A stretch of 64,000 nt of DNA from Gottschalkia acidurici 9a (GCF_000299355.1 NC_018664.1:372001-436000), one strand, 5' to 3'; counted from the first letter of the stretch, positions 9,377 to 18,869 are shown. The notes: generated by a model from the sequence alone, not told the origin. Translations and numbers: made by a program.

Positions 9377-9943
9377 ATGAGCATAATACCTAGATTTACT
9401 AAGTCCTTGGAAAGAATAACGTCCTTCTTTCCAAGACTAGTGTACTTTTATAGTCTTTATTATAAAGATATAGTAGAAAAAGAAGTTGAGTTAGGACAAT
9501 TGACTGAAGAAGATAAAGTGCTTTGCATAGGAGGAGGACCATTTCCATGCACAGCATTAGAAATAGCTTACCAGACAGGAGCAAAGGTTTGCGTAGTAGA
9601 CTGTGATCCTGTGGCTGTAAGTTGTGCTCAAAGAGTTATAGACAAACTTAATATGTCAGAAAGAGTACGCGTATTTATATCAAGAGGAGAAGATATAGAT
9701 CCTTCAAAATATTCAGTAATACATATGGCATTACAAGTATTCCCTAAAGATAAAATACTTAAAAATATCTTAAAAAGATGTTCTAGTGAAACCAGAGTGC
9801 TAGTTCGTAGTCCCAAAGAGCATCTTAAGTCATTATACTTCAAGGAATTCGAAATTACTGATAATCAATATCAGAATCAATCTATAGATCAAGATAACTG
9901 TACAATGAATGCGACTCTATTATTTAGAAAAATAAAGGAGTGA
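9377..9943 (+). CDS. Small SAM-binding protein resembling nicotianamine synthase
   Basis: This 188-residue protein has a Rossmann SAM site: CIGGGPFPCTALEIAYQTGA followed by VVDCDPVAVSCAQRVID. The GxGPxPxTxLxxA pattern is typical of nicotianamine synthases and the related CntL-type opine-metallophore enzymes, which move the aminobutyrate group of SAM. Ordinary methyltransferases rarely have it. The protein is much shorter than plant NAS or CntL (about 270-320), so it could equally be an unclassified class I methyltransferase. It lies 18 bases after feoB behind a GGAGG site, within the Fur-boxed operon, and is followed by a membrane flippase-like gene. A link to iron is inferred from position only. 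Confidence 0.6.
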   Translation: MSIIPRFTKSLERITSFFPRLVYFYSLYYKDIVEKEVELGQLTEEDKVLCIGGGPFPCTALEIAYQTGAKVCVVDCDPVAVSCAQRVIDKLNMSERVRVFISRGEDIDPSKYSVIHMALQVFPKDKILKNILKRCSSETRVLVRSPKEHLKSLYFKEFEITDNQYQNQSIDQDNCTMNATLLFRKIKE

Positions 9944-9949
9944 ATAAGT

Positions 9950-10945
9950 GTGAAAAAATACCTTCTTCTGCTAGCAAGCATAGCATCGGTAGTAATGATA
10001 TTATGGTTAGCTGACTTTAATAAGGTATTTAACGCTATAAAATCTTTTGATATGAGTATCATTATCATAGGATGTGTTCTACAGATAATAACTGTGATGT
10101 TGCTTAATATACAATGGTATACAATTAGTATACAAATTGGACAGAAGATATCTTTTAAAAACATTTTTCATATAAATATGGCTGGAACATTTACAGAAAG
10201 TATAACTCCTTCAGTAAAATTTGGAGGAGAACTAACAAAGATACTTATGATAAAGTCAATTGCAAACATATCGACAAGCAAGTCAACAGCAATAGTAGGA
10301 GTTCAAAAGACAATTAGTATCTTCACATTCATAGTACTCAATATAATATCATTACTTTTATTTATAATTCAAAGTACTAATTTAAGTTCTAATATTATTA
10401 ATGTAATAGTAATTAGTTTTATAGTATTAACGGTGATATTCGCACTTATAAGCCTAATGCTATTTTACCCACAGAAGATTAAATATATCACCAAATTTAT
10501 GAAAAATGAAAATAGATTTAAACAAAAAATAGAAGATGGAATTGATGGTTTTAATAAATCTTTTAGAGAAATGATAAAGAATAAAAGATTACTCATTTTA
10601 CAAACTATACTTTCGATTATTATATGGCAGTTTTATGGAGTAAAAGCTTATCTTATAGCAAAAGGACTAAATGTAGATGTTAGTCTTATACAAATGTCTG
10701 TTATAACTTATCTTACATATATGGTATCTATGATTCCATTATTACCAGGTGGTGCTGGTAGTTTTGAAGGAACTATGATTTTACTGCTTACGTCTATCGG
10801 GGTACCATCATACAATGGAATGGCAATTTCTATAATGTTAAGATTTGTTACTTTCTGGTTTGTATTTTTAATAAGTGCTGCTTATTTGTTAATTCATCAA
10901 ATATTTAAAGTAACTAAAAAGAAATTGAAGACTTTAAGTGTATAA
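9950..10945 (+). CDS. Flippase-like membrane protein (lysylphosphatidylglycerol synthase TM / UPF0104 family)
   Basis: This is an integral membrane protein of 331 residues with about eight hydrophobic segments. The family signature is seen in FTESITPSVKFGGELTKILMIK and again in SMIPLLPGGAGSFEGTM, the conserved core of the MprF/AglD-type transmembrane domain that is thought to flip lipids. No catalytic synthase domain is attached. The start is GTG behind AAGGAG at 9935-9940, six bases after the SAM-protein stop. Its place in the feo operon suggests the SAM protein and this protein act together, for example making and exporting or flipping a product, but this is a guess. Confidence 0.8.
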   Translation: MKKYLLLLASIASVVMILWLADFNKVFNAIKSFDMSIIIIGCVLQIITVMLLNIQWYTISIQIGQKISFKNIFHINMAGTFTESITPSVKFGGELTKILMIKSIANISTSKSTAIVGVQKTISIFTFIVLNIISLLLFIIQSTNLSSNIINVIVISFIVLTVIFALISLMLFYPQKIKYITKFMKNENRFKQKIEDGIDGFNKSFREMIKNKRLLILQTILSIIIWQFYGVKAYLIAKGLNVDVSLIQMSVITYLTYMVSMIPLLPGGAGSFEGTMILLLTSIGVPSYNGMAISIMLRFVTFWFVFLISAAYLLIHQIFKVTKKKLKTLSV

Positions 10946-10955
10946 AAGAAATTTC

Positions 10956-11003
10956 AAAAGTCATACTTAGTTAAACTATAACAACTAAGTATGACTTTTT
11001 TTA
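10956..11003 (+). terminator. Bidirectional terminator between convergent genes
   Basis: AAAAGTCATACTTAGTT (10956-10972) pairs with AACTAAGTATGACTTTT (10983-10999) and runs into a T tract. It also serves the leftward Crp/Fnr gene, whose stop lies inside it. Confidence 0.88.
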
Positions 11004-11675
11004 GCTTTCATAAAGAATTAAGTTCAACTCTTCTAAATCCTTAATTATAATAGTTCTTTTGTCAAATGTTAATATACCTTTATCACTTAAATCTCTAAGC
11101 TCTCTTGAAAGTGAAGATCTTGAAACATTCATATGCTCAGACCAAGATTTTTTTGAAAAAGATAAAGTTATCTTATTAGAATTATTTTTTTCACATTCAT
11201 TGATAAGAAAGAAAGCTATCTTTTCTTTAATAGAATTTAAAGAAAGTATTTCGATTTTTTTATTTAATTCTAGTATACGATTAGATACAGACTCTAAAAA
11301 GTTTATCATTATTCTCTTATCAATTAAAAACAATTTTAGTAGTTCATTCTTATGAATAAGCAATATATCAGACGGACTACATGCAGAGATGTTAGATGGG
11401 TAATATTCAATTTTAGAAAACATTGAGGCATTAGCAATTAGGTCAGGTGCAGTTCTCGTAGTTACTGTTACAACCTTTCCACAAGGAAATATTTTTTGAA
11501 CATCTATAGATCCAGATAAGATAATTCCTATTGTATCAGCAATCTTTTCATAGGAGAAGACAATTTCATTTTCTTTAAAATGTTCAACTCTATAATTTAT
11601 ACTTCCCAAAAGATGCTCTATATGACTTAAAGCTTGGCCTTTGAATAGACTACATTCTTTAAGAATATTTAACAT
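11001..11675 (-). CDS. Crp/Fnr-family transcriptional regulator
   Basis: This is a 224-residue regulator with an N-terminal cyclic-nucleotide-type beta roll (about residues 15-115, including GIILSGSIDVQKIFPCGK) and a C-terminal winged helix (KKSWSEHMNVSRSSLSRELRDLSDKGIL). No N-terminal Cys cluster of the FNR type is seen: Cys8 stands alone. It is divergent from the large activase gene, which starts 128 bases away. The gap between them holds a GTTTCCGTAGATAC palindrome. A near-identical site lies before the cupin genes at 18.4 kb, so this regulator (or its paralogue at 19.2 kb) probably controls the whole block and itself. Confidence 0.9.
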   Translation of the reverse strand: MLNILKECSLFKGQALSHIEHLLGSINYRVEHFKENEIVFSYEKIADTIGIILSGSIDVQKIFPCGKVVTVTTRTAPDLIANASMFSKIEYYPSNISACSPSDILLIHKNELLKLFLIDKRIMINFLESVSNRILELNKKIEILSLNSIKEKIAFFLINECEKNNSNKITLSFSKKSWSEHMNVSRSSLSRELRDLSDKGILTFDKRTIIIKDLEELNLILYES

Positions 11676-11709
11676 ATTACTTAACTCTCCTTTCTAAAAA
11701 TAATAAAGT

Positions 11710-11723
11710 GTTTCCGTAGATAC
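11710..11723. promoter_or_regulatory. Candidate Crp/Fnr operator (GTTTCCGTAGATAC)
   Basis: This imperfect palindrome matches the site at 18424-18437 (read on the other strand as GTATCCGTGGATAC) in 12 of 14 positions. It sits between the divergent Crp/Fnr regulator and the activase gene, close to a rightward -10 (TATAAT, 11746-11751). Confidence 0.55.
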
Positions 11724-11764
11724 TTCTTTCTGAAATATATTATAGTATAATCTATGAAAGAAGT
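11722..11764 (+). promoter_or_regulatory. Rightward promoter region flanked by an ACTTCTTTC/GAAAGAAGT inverted repeat
   Basis: ACTTCTTTC (11722-11730) and GAAAGAAGT (11756-11764) are perfect inverted repeats around a TATAAT (11746-11751). The repeats bracket the probable activase promoter, so they may bind a regulator or form a hairpin. A weak Fur-like sequence (TGATAATGAGATTCA, 11768-11782) follows. Confidence 0.4.
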
Positions 11765-11803
11765 AAATGATAATGAGATTCAATATTGAAAAGAGGTGAA
11801 GAT

Positions 11804-14800
11804 GTGTACAGTTTAGGAATAGATATAGGCTATTCATCTATTAAGTTAACACTTATAAATAAAAACAATGAGGTTAAGTATAAGGAATACTTACTTCATA
11901 AGGGAAATATAAAAGAAGCATTTAGAAAATCTATCCATGACTTACTATTAAAATATGATAGAGAAGATATAGGATTTGGAGCTGTAACAGGAAGCGGAAG
12001 TGAAATTTTAACTAAAAGCAAAGAAATAGATGCTGTTAATGAGATAACATCCATTATAGAAGGAAGTTTAAATATAGATAAAAATATAGGATCAATTATT
12101 GAAATAGGTGGACAAAGTGCTAAATATATAACTGATTTTAGTGAGAATGATAAATCACAAATAAAATTTTCTATAAATTCAAACTGTGCAGCTGGAACAG
12201 GGGCATTTTTAGAAGAACAAATATATAGACTAAATCTAAAACTAGAGGACTACTCAAAGTTAACAGACAGAGCGAAAACTATACCAAGAATAGCTGGAAG
12301 ATGTAGTGTATTTGCTAAAACAGATATAATACATCATCAACAAGAAGGGGTTTCGGTTGAAGATATATTATTAGGGCTTTCATACTCTGTAATTAAGAAC
12401 TATAAAGGAACTATTATAAAGAAACTACCAATTAAGAAACCTATATTATTTATTGGAGGTGTTGCGAGTAATACTAGTATTATAAGAGCATTAGAAGACG
12501 TACTTGTATTAGATGAAGATGAATTAATTGTACCAGAATACTTTAGTAATATAGCATCTTTAGGAGCATCTATAATAGCTAAAAAAGAAAACAAAAAGAT
12601 AAGTATGGAACAAATAATAGAAAGTATAGAGAAATTAGATAAAGTTCAAATACAAGAACATATCAATACATTACCTAAGCTAAAACTATTTGGAGATGGT
12701 GATAGTGTAAACAAACATATATGTAAATCTCTAGATAACAGTGAAAATAAATTAGATTGTTTCTTAGGAGTAGATATAGGTTCAACTAGTACAAATTTAG
12801 TTCTTATAGATAGTAATAATGAAGTTCTATCATATAAATATTTAAGAACACTAGGTGATCCAGTTGAAGCAGTAAATAAAGGGCTGAAAGAATTAGAAAG
12901 TGAATTTAAAAATAAAATAAAAGTTGCGGGAGTAGGAACTACAGGTTCAGGAAGATATATGGTAGGAAAGCTTATAGGGGCAGACATTATAAAGGATGAA
13001 ATAACTGCTCAAGGGAAAGCCGCAACTACTATAGATAAAAATGTAGACACTATATTTGAAATAGGTGGCCAAGATTCTAAATATATAAGCTGTAAAGATG
13101 GAGTAATAACAGATTTTGAAATGAATAAGATATGTGCTGCTGGAACAGGTTCATTCATAGAAGAACAAGCTAAGAAGCTTAACGTTCCTTTAAATGAGTT
13201 AAGCCAGTTATCACTTAAGAGTAATTCTGCTATAAATCTAGGAGAGAGATGTACAGTATTTATAGAAACAAATGTAGCTACTAGTCTAGCTAAAGGAGCA
13301 GAGATAGAAGATATAGTTTCAGGTCTTTGCTATTCGATAGTTAAAAATTACCTTAATAGAGTAGTAGGACAGAAAAAAATAGGAGAAAAAATATTCTTAC
13401 AAGGAGGTATTGCTTATAATCAGGGGATAGTAAATGCATTTAGACAAACAATTGGTAAAGAAGTGATTGTTCCACCATTCTTCAGTGTGACAGGTGCTTT
13501 AGGGGTAGCTATTTTAGCTAAAGAACAAATGATGGATAGGAAAACTAGTTTTAGAGGATTTAAAATAGATAAAAACTACGATTGGATAAAAGAAAATACT
13601 AATAAAGAACTTAAAAAGAACGAGTCAAACATATATGAAGAAACAGAATTACTATATCTAAAAAACTATGATGGAATAATAGATGATAAGAAACAAACAG
13701 TAGGGATACCAAGAGTATTATTTTTACACAAACTATTCCCAATGTTTAATATATATTTTAAAACTCTAGGATTTAACGTAATACTTTCAGATCAAACTAA
13801 TGAAAAAACAGTAGCTTTAAGTCAAGAAAATTCATTAGATGAAACTTGTTATCCAGTGAAATTGATAAATGGACACGTTGCAGAACTAATAAGTAAAAAT
13901 GTAGACTATATATTTTTGCCAAGTCTTTATACTATGAAGCATGATGTATCAACTACTAGACAAGACTATGGATGTGCATATATGCAACAAGCACCCAAAA
14001 TAGTTCAACAAACCATGAGACTTGAAGAAAGAGGAATTAAGCTATTGTCTCCAGTTCTATCATTCAACTTTGGCAAAAGATATATGATGAAAACATTATT
14101 AGATTTAGGGAAAAGTTTAGATAAAAAAACCATTCAAACTGCTAGAGCTATTCAAAAAGGAATGGTTGCATTAAAAACTTTTGAAAAAAGTGTTGAGAAA
14201 ATAGGAGATAGAATAATCGAAAACTTAGAACCTGATGAAAAAGTTTTCGTAATAATTACTAGAGCTTATGGTGTAATAGATCCAGTGCTTAACATGGGAA
14301 TAGCAGAAAAAATTATGAAAATGGGATATAAGGTGATAACATTATCAAACTTACCGGCACATGATCATGATACATCTAAAGAACATCCTAATATGTACTG
14401 GCCTTTCGGACAACATATATTGTCAGGTGCTCAAATTGTGAACAAGCATCCTAACCTATATGCTATATATCTAACGAATCATGGTTGTGGACCTGATACA
14501 ATCTTAGCACACTACTTCAAAGAAGAGATGAAAGAAAAACCGTATTTAGCTATAGAGGTAGATGAACATTCTTCAAGTGTAGGAGTAATAACTAGAGTAG
14601 AGGCATTTATTAATAGTATAGGCACTGAAAAAGCTAGTAGTGAAAAGGCAAAGAGCTTAAAGGTTTATTCAGACATGGTAGCTCACAAAGAAGTTAATAT
14701 GCATAATAACTTAAACAATATAAAAGAGGAAGACTTAGCTTTTATACCATATATGTATCCTTACTCTGATATTTTTAAAGAGATTTTAGTTAAAGAAGGT

Positions 14801-15820
14801 ATAGATACTAAGATATTACCTATGACAGATGAAAAATCTATTGAGATAGGTAGAGAGTTTACTATAACTAAAGAGTACCTTTCACTTACAAGCATGTTAG
14901 GAGATGTATTTAAAAAAATAAGAGAATTAAATTCAAGTGAAAATATAAACTTCATAATTCCAACATCTGAAGGAACAGAAGCGAGTCGCCAATATAGTAG
15001 GCTAGTAAGAACAAAACTAGATGAAGAAGGATTTGAAAATATAAATGTGATATCTCCATTTATAGAAGATTTGATACTTGAAAGTGAAGAGAATTTAGAG
15101 AAGATATTCTTAGGATTTATAGCAGGAGATATAGTTAGATTATCAGATGTATCTAATAGAGAAATAGTATTAAAGAAAATATTAAGCTTAATAAATAATA
15201 ACAAATTTAGTATAGAGAACTTAAAAGATATTTCAAAAGAAATATATCTAGATTTAAAAAGTGTAGAAATGAAAAAGAAAATCTTAGTAATAGGAGAGCC
15301 TATGATACTTTTTAATGATTTTTTAAGTAACTATACACTTAAGGATATTGAAGACCAGAAAAATAGAGTAGTATATGCACCAATGAGTGAATACATGTGG
15401 TTTGTATGGAAAGACTTTTTAAGTAACACTAAAGATAAAAAGGTTAAGTCGTTACAAAAAACTATAGAACAAAGATTAAATAAATTAAAATTATATATGA
15501 GTAATATATCGGATATGTTACTAGAAGAGACTTCATTTGAGAAAGATTTAGAAGAATTAGTATGTATAGCTGATGAAAATTTAAAGAAGTATTCAGGAGG
15601 AAACGGTAGATATAGACAAGCTAAAACTCTAGGAAATTTAAAGAATATAGATGGGATTTTAACGTTAGCATCTATGTATGAGAACACAAATACTATATTA
15701 AATATAATTGAAAAAGAAACTAATCAAGATAAATCAAAACCAATTCTAAACTTAACATTCGACGGAAATAAAAATAAGAGTGATGAAATGAAAGTAGAGT
15801 CTTTTATGTATTATATATAG
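11804..15820 (+). CDS. Giant activase / 2-hydroxyacyl-CoA dehydratase-like reductase fusion (BadF/HgdC x2 + DUF2229/HgdB-like)
   Basis: This cytoplasmic protein of about 1338 residues has two tandem ASKHA ATPase modules. The first opens with SLGIDIGYSSIKLTL and the second, near residue 320, with FLGVDIGSTSTNLVL. Each carries the two Cys that in HgdC-type activases help hold one bridging 4Fe-4S cluster per dimer (Cys128 and Cys167; Cys444 and Cys483). The C-terminal half is DUF2229/HgdB-like, with Cys682 (ETCYPVK), Cys724 (YGCAYMQ) and Cys895 (HGCGPDT), which could ligate a second cluster. Known relatives drive very low-potential electron transfer with ATP, and double-cubane cluster proteins are one outcome. 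The GTG at 11804 behind GAGGTG is preferred over an upstream TTG at 11786. The substrate is unknown. Confidence 0.85.
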   Translation: MYSLGIDIGYSSIKLTLINKNNEVKYKEYLLHKGNIKEAFRKSIHDLLLKYDREDIGFGAVTGSGSEILTKSKEIDAVNEITSIIEGSLNIDKNIGSIIEIGGQSAKYITDFSENDKSQIKFSINSNCAAGTGAFLEEQIYRLNLKLEDYSKLTDRAKTIPRIAGRCSVFAKTDIIHHQQEGVSVEDILLGLSYSVIKNYKGTIIKKLPIKKPILFIGGVASNTSIIRALEDVLVLDEDELIVPEYFSNIASLGASIIAKKENKKISMEQIIESIEKLDKVQIQEHINTLPKLKLFGDGDSVNKHICKSLDNSENKLDCFLGVDIGSTSTNLVLIDSNNEVLSYKYLRTLGDPVEAVNKGLKELESEFKNKIKVAGVGTTGSGRYMVGKLIGADIIKDEITAQGKAATTIDKNVDTIFEIGGQDSKYISCKDGVITDFEMNKICAAGTGSFIEEQAKKLNVPLNELSQLSLKSNSAINLGERCTVFIETNVATSLAKGAEIEDIVSGLCYSIVKNYLNRVVGQKKIGEKIFLQGGIAYNQGIVNAFRQTIGKEVIVPPFFSVTGALGVAILAKEQMMDRKTSFRGFKIDKNYDWIKENTNKELKKNESNIYEETELLYLKNYDGIIDDKKQTVGIPRVLFLHKLFPMFNIYFKTLGFNVILSDQTNEKTVALSQENSLDETCYPVKLINGHVAELISKNVDYIFLPSLYTMKHDVSTTRQDYGCAYMQQAPKIVQQTMRLEERGIKLLSPVLSFNFGKRYMMKTLLDLGKSLDKKTIQTARAIQKGMVALKTFEKSVEKIGDRIIENLEPDEKVFVIITRAYGVIDPVLNMGIAEKIMKMGYKVITLSNLPAHDHDTSKEHPNMYWPFGQHILSGAQIVNKHPNLYAIYLTNHGCGPDTILAHYFKEEMKEKPYLAIEVDEHSSSVGVITRVEAFINSIGTEKASSEKAKSLKVYSDMVAHKEVNMHNNLNNIKEEDLAFIPYMYPYSDIFKEILVKEGIDTKILPMTDEKSIEIGREFTITKEYLSLTSMLGDVFKKIRELNSSENINFIIPTSEGTEASRQYSRLVRTKLDEEGFENINVISPFIEDLILESEENLEKIFLGFIAGDIVRLSDVSNREIVLKKILSLINNNKFSIENLKDISKEIYLDLKSVEMKKKILVIGEPMILFNDFLSNYTLKDIEDQKNRVVYAPMSEYMWFVWKDFLSNTKDKKVKSLQKTIEQRLNKLKLYMSNISDMLLEETSFEKDLEELVCIADENLKKYSGGNGRYRQAKTLGNLKNIDGILTLASMYENTNTILNIIEKETNQDKSKPILNLTFDGNKNKSDEMKVESFMYYI

Positions 15821-15837
15821 ACATAAGGAGTGATAAA

Positions 15838-16548
15838 TTGGTTTTAGTAATGGATAGAGTATATAAAGACTATGGTGATATTAAAGTATTAAAAGACATG
15901 TCCTTTGGTGTAAATAGAAAAGAGATATTTTGTGTACTAGGACCTTCTGGATGTGGAAAATCTACAATTTTAAATCTTATATCAGGACTAATTAGTCCTG
16001 ATATAGGACTTGTAAAAAATGAAGCTGAAAAAATAGGATATGTTTTTCAAGAGGATAGACTTATTCCATGGAAAACGGTATATGAAAATATACAAATAGT
16101 TGGAGATAACAAAGCTAAAATAATTAACTTAATTGATGATATGGATTTAAAAGGATTTGAAAATAAGTATCCTAGAGAATTAAGTGGAGGAATGAGACAA
16201 AGATGTTCCATAGCAAGAGCATTTAACTATAATTCAGAACTATTGCTTATGGATGAGCCTTTTAAATCTTTAGACTATAACTTAAGAATTAGTATGATAA
16301 ATCACTTAATAAATATATGGGTAAAGAGTAAAAACTCTATAGTGTTTGTAACGCATGAGATAGATGAAGCCTTACTTCTAGGAAATAGAATAATGGTGTT
16401 GTCTAATAGACCAACGTCTGTAAAAAAGATTTTTAATATAGGCACTAATCAAACAGAGAGAAAGCTAAATGATAAAAATCTTAATAGAATTCGTAATGAA
16501 ATAATAGAAATATTTATTACACAAAAAGAGGAGGAATATAAAAAATGA
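15838..16548 (+). CDS. NitT/TauT-type ABC transporter ATPase
   Basis: This is a cytoplasmic ATPase of 236 residues. Walker A is LGPSGCGKST, the Q-loop region is FQEDRLIPWKTVYENI (typical of SsuB/TauB/NrtD-like importers), the signature is LSGGMRQR and Walker B is LLMDEPFKSLD. The start is TTG at 15838 with AAGGAG at 15826-15831. It lies 17 bases after the activase gene, and its stop overlaps the next start, so activase and transporter are one operon. Confidence 0.92.
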   Translation: MVLVMDRVYKDYGDIKVLKDMSFGVNRKEIFCVLGPSGCGKSTILNLISGLISPDIGLVKNEAEKIGYVFQEDRLIPWKTVYENIQIVGDNKAKIINLIDDMDLKGFENKYPRELSGGMRQRCSIARAFNYNSELLLMDEPFKSLDYNLRISMINHLINIWVKSKNSIVFVTHEIDEALLLGNRIMVLSNRPTSVKKIFNIGTNQTERKLNDKNLNRIRNEIIEIFITQKEEEYKK

Positions 16549-17570
16549 AAAAGATTGCTGGCTTACTACTAATTCTAGTACTATCAATAGGGATACTAGG
16601 AGGATGTACAAATACTAAGAATACTGAAAAAACTGGACAAGCAATAGATAAGTCTAAAATAAAGAGTAATGGTAATGAAAAGATTAATATTAAGGTAGTA
16701 TCACCAGAGGGAGCGCCCACATTAAGTATGATAAAAATGTTTAAAGAAAAACCTGTGATAGGTGAAAATGTTGAAATTGACTATGAAAATATAAAATCAC
16801 CAGATGTATTGTCCTCTAAATTGATGGCAAATGAAGCAGATATAGCAATAGTACCAACTAATTTAGCAGCTACTATTTATAACAAAGGGCTTCCATATAG
16901 ACTTGTGGCATCTAATGTTTGGGGATCATTGTACTTATCAAGTGTTGAGGATATAAAAACTTTTGATGACTTGAAAGGAAAAGAAATTTATACTATGGGA
17001 CGCGGACTAACACCGGATATAGTATTTAGGTATTTATTGGAGCAAAATGGAATAGATCCTGAAAAAGATGTAAGTTTAAAATATCTTACTGGAGGAACAG
17101 AACTAGCATCTAGTCTTATAGCAGGTGAAAGCAAAACATCTCTAATTCCAGAACCTGTGCTTTCAAAAGTTCTTATGAAGAAAAAGGATATAAAAGTAGT
17201 ATTAGATATTCAAGAAGAGTGGTCTAAGGCTACTAAAATGGAAAATGGTTATCCACAAGCATCTTTAATAATAAAATCAGATATTATAGAAAATCATCCA
17301 GAAGTTGTAGAGGCTTTTCTTAAAGAGTTTAAAAGCAGTATAAACTGGGCTAATGAAAATCCAACACAAGCGGGAAATTACAGTGAAGAGTTAGAAACTG
17401 AACTTAATGCAAAGGTAGTTGAAAGTGGAATAGAAAGAACAAATATAAAATATGTAGATGCTCTTAATGCTAAAGAATCTATAAAAGCTTACTTCAATAT
17501 ATTAATGGATTACTCACCTGACTTATTAGGAGGAAAACTACCAGATGAGGAATTTTACTATACAAAATAA
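16545..17570 (+). CDS. ABC transporter substrate-binding lipoprotein (NMT1/SsuA-like)
   Basis: This is an extracellular binding lipoprotein of 341 residues. The signal peptide ends at the lipobox LGGC (Cys at about residue 21). The body has the NMT1/TauA pattern: VVSPEGAPTLSMIKMF, LMANEADIAIVPTNLAA, DLKGKEIYTMGRG and a GEWS-like QEEWSKATKMENGYPQASLI. Members bind sulfonates, nitrate, thiamine precursors or other small molecules, and the ligand cannot be told from sequence. The first codon overlaps the ATPase stop (ATGA), and the 3' end overlaps the permease gene by 26 bases. Confidence 0.9.
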   Translation: MKKIAGLLLILVLSIGILGGCTNTKNTEKTGQAIDKSKIKSNGNEKINIKVVSPEGAPTLSMIKMFKEKPVIGENVEIDYENIKSPDVLSSKLMANEADIAIVPTNLAATIYNKGLPYRLVASNVWGSLYLSSVEDIKTFDDLKGKEIYTMGRGLTPDIVFRYLLEQNGIDPEKDVSLKYLTGGTELASSLIAGESKTSLIPEPVLSKVLMKKKDIKVVLDIQEEWSKATKMENGYPQASLIIKSDIIENHPEVVEAFLKEFKSSINWANENPTQAGNYSEELETELNAKVVESGIERTNIKYVDALNAKESIKAYFNILMDYSPDLLGGKLPDEEFYYTK

Positions 17571-18306
17571 AAAGCATAGGGAAATAGCAATTACCACTAT
17601 CTCTGTTATGTTACTATTAATTTTATGGAAAGTCATATCTATTTGGGTGGGGAAGGAAATAATTATTCCTTCTCCAGAAAGCACATTTAAAGAGATGATA
17701 GTAATTATTAAAAGTGATAAGTTTTTACCTTCAATAATAAATACATTAACTAGAACTGTAATAGGATTTTCATTCGCATTTATTTTATCTATAGTCCTTG
17801 GTATGATAGCTGGCTTTTTTAAACCTATATATTACTTATTAAGACCTGTAATATTATTAAACAAAGCTATACCAACTATGTCTATTATACTTATTGCACT
17901 TATATGGCTGAAGTCAGAAATAGCACCTATTTTAGTTGGATTTTTAGTTATATTTCCAATACTATATAGCAATGTTGTTCATGGAATAAGAAATATAGAT
18001 AAAAAACTATTAGAAATGGCTAGACTATATAAAATAAGAAAGTTAAAAATAGTAAAAGATATATATCTTCCATCAATTAAATCTCATTTAATTACTGGAT
18101 CTTCATTAGCTATGGGACTTAATTTAAAGGTAATAATAGCAGCAGAAGTTCTAAGCCAACCTAAAGTTTCAATAGGTACAAGTTTTTATATTGAAAAAGC
18201 AAATTTAAATACATCAGGGGTATTTGCATGGTCAATAATAGCTGTTGTAATAGCAGCTATTCTGGATGGTATTATTAGGGTGATAAAAAACAGCACAATA
18301 AAATAA
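17545..18306 (+). CDS. NitT/TauT-type ABC transporter permease
   Basis: This is a membrane subunit of 253 residues with about six hydrophobic segments and the BPD-type EAA loop in MARLYKIRKLKIVKDIYLPSIKSHLITG. It overlaps the binding-protein gene by 26 bases. The first gene of the unit is the activase, which suggests that the imported compound is linked to the activase reaction. No terminator is clear in the 220 bases that follow before the cupin genes. Confidence 0.92.
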   Translation: MRNFTIQNKKHREIAITTISVMLLLILWKVISIWVGKEIIIPSPESTFKEMIVIIKSDKFLPSIINTLTRTVIGFSFAFILSIVLGMIAGFFKPIYYLLRPVILLNKAIPTMSIILIALIWLKSEIAPILVGFLVIFPILYSNVVHGIRNIDKKLLEMARLYKIRKLKIVKDIYLPSIKSHLITGSSLAMGLNLKVIIAAEVLSQPKVSIGTSFYIEKANLNTSGVFAWSIIAVVIAAILDGIIRVIKNSTIK

Positions 18307-18421
18307 ATTAAGATGACAAGAGATATTAAAGTTATAGATAAATAAAATATTTTAACCATGACTTCTCATTATTTTAGTATAAACTGCAAGCTTAAGGGCA
18401 GATTAATAGAATATTTAGAAT

Positions 18422-18439
18422 ATGTATCCACGGATACGT
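18422..18439. promoter_or_regulatory. Candidate Crp/Fnr operator (GTATCCACGGATAC)
   Basis: The core 18424-18437 is GTATCC-AC-GGATAC with perfect 6-base arms, and flanking bases extend the symmetry (TATGTATCC / GGATACGTA, 8 of 9). It lies about 95 bases upstream of the cupin pair and matches the site at 11710-11723 in 12 of 14 positions. Confidence 0.55.
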
Positions 18440-18530
18440 AATGTTTAAGAAGATCATGATATATTTAAGAAAATAACAGTTAAAGAGGAAAAATAAAGAT
18501 ATTAATAATAATATTTAAGGAGGAATTAAT

Positions 18531-18869
18531 ATGGAATTAATAAAAAATATTGTAAGGGGAAAAGCAATAGATTTTGATAGTTTAGTAAGTGTTAATGAGG
18601 GGCAAATAGAAACTAAAACTCTAGCTCAGAAAAAAGGAGTAGGGCTTACTGCACTAGCATTTGGAAAAGGTGAGGGCGTAGGACCACATACAGCTAATGG
18701 AGATGCACTTATATATATTCATGAAGGAGTTGCAACTGTAACTATAGGGGATGAAGTGCAGGAAGCTACTAAGGGGCAAGTAGTTTTAATGCCTACAGGA
18801 ATTCCGCATCAAGTTACAGCTAAGGAAGATATGAAAATGCTTTTAGTAGTAGTTAGAGAGGATAATTAA
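18531..18869 (+). CDS. Small cupin-domain protein
   Basis: This is a single-domain cupin of 112 residues. The first cupin motif is recognisable around [24 protein letters not shown] and the second around [25 protein letters not shown]. Of the usual metal ligands, His in PHTA and the final His in PHQV are present. Such small cupins may bind a metal or a small ligand, or act as isomerases or sensors. AGGAGG precedes the start. It is followed after one base by a second cupin and then a Crp/Fnr-type gene, so the three are probably one operon under the palindrome at 18.42 kb. Confidence 0.85.
   Translation: MELIKNIVRGKAIDFDSLVSVNEGQIETKTLAQKKGVGLTALAFGKGEGVGPHTANGDALIYIHEGVATVTIGDEVQEATKGQVVLMPTGIPHQVTAKEDMKMLLVVVREDN

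Noticed and set aside
11768-11782. A Fur box before the activase gene
   Set aside because: TGATAATGAGATTCA matches only the first half of the consensus (4 of 7 in the second half). It is too weak beside the clear sites.
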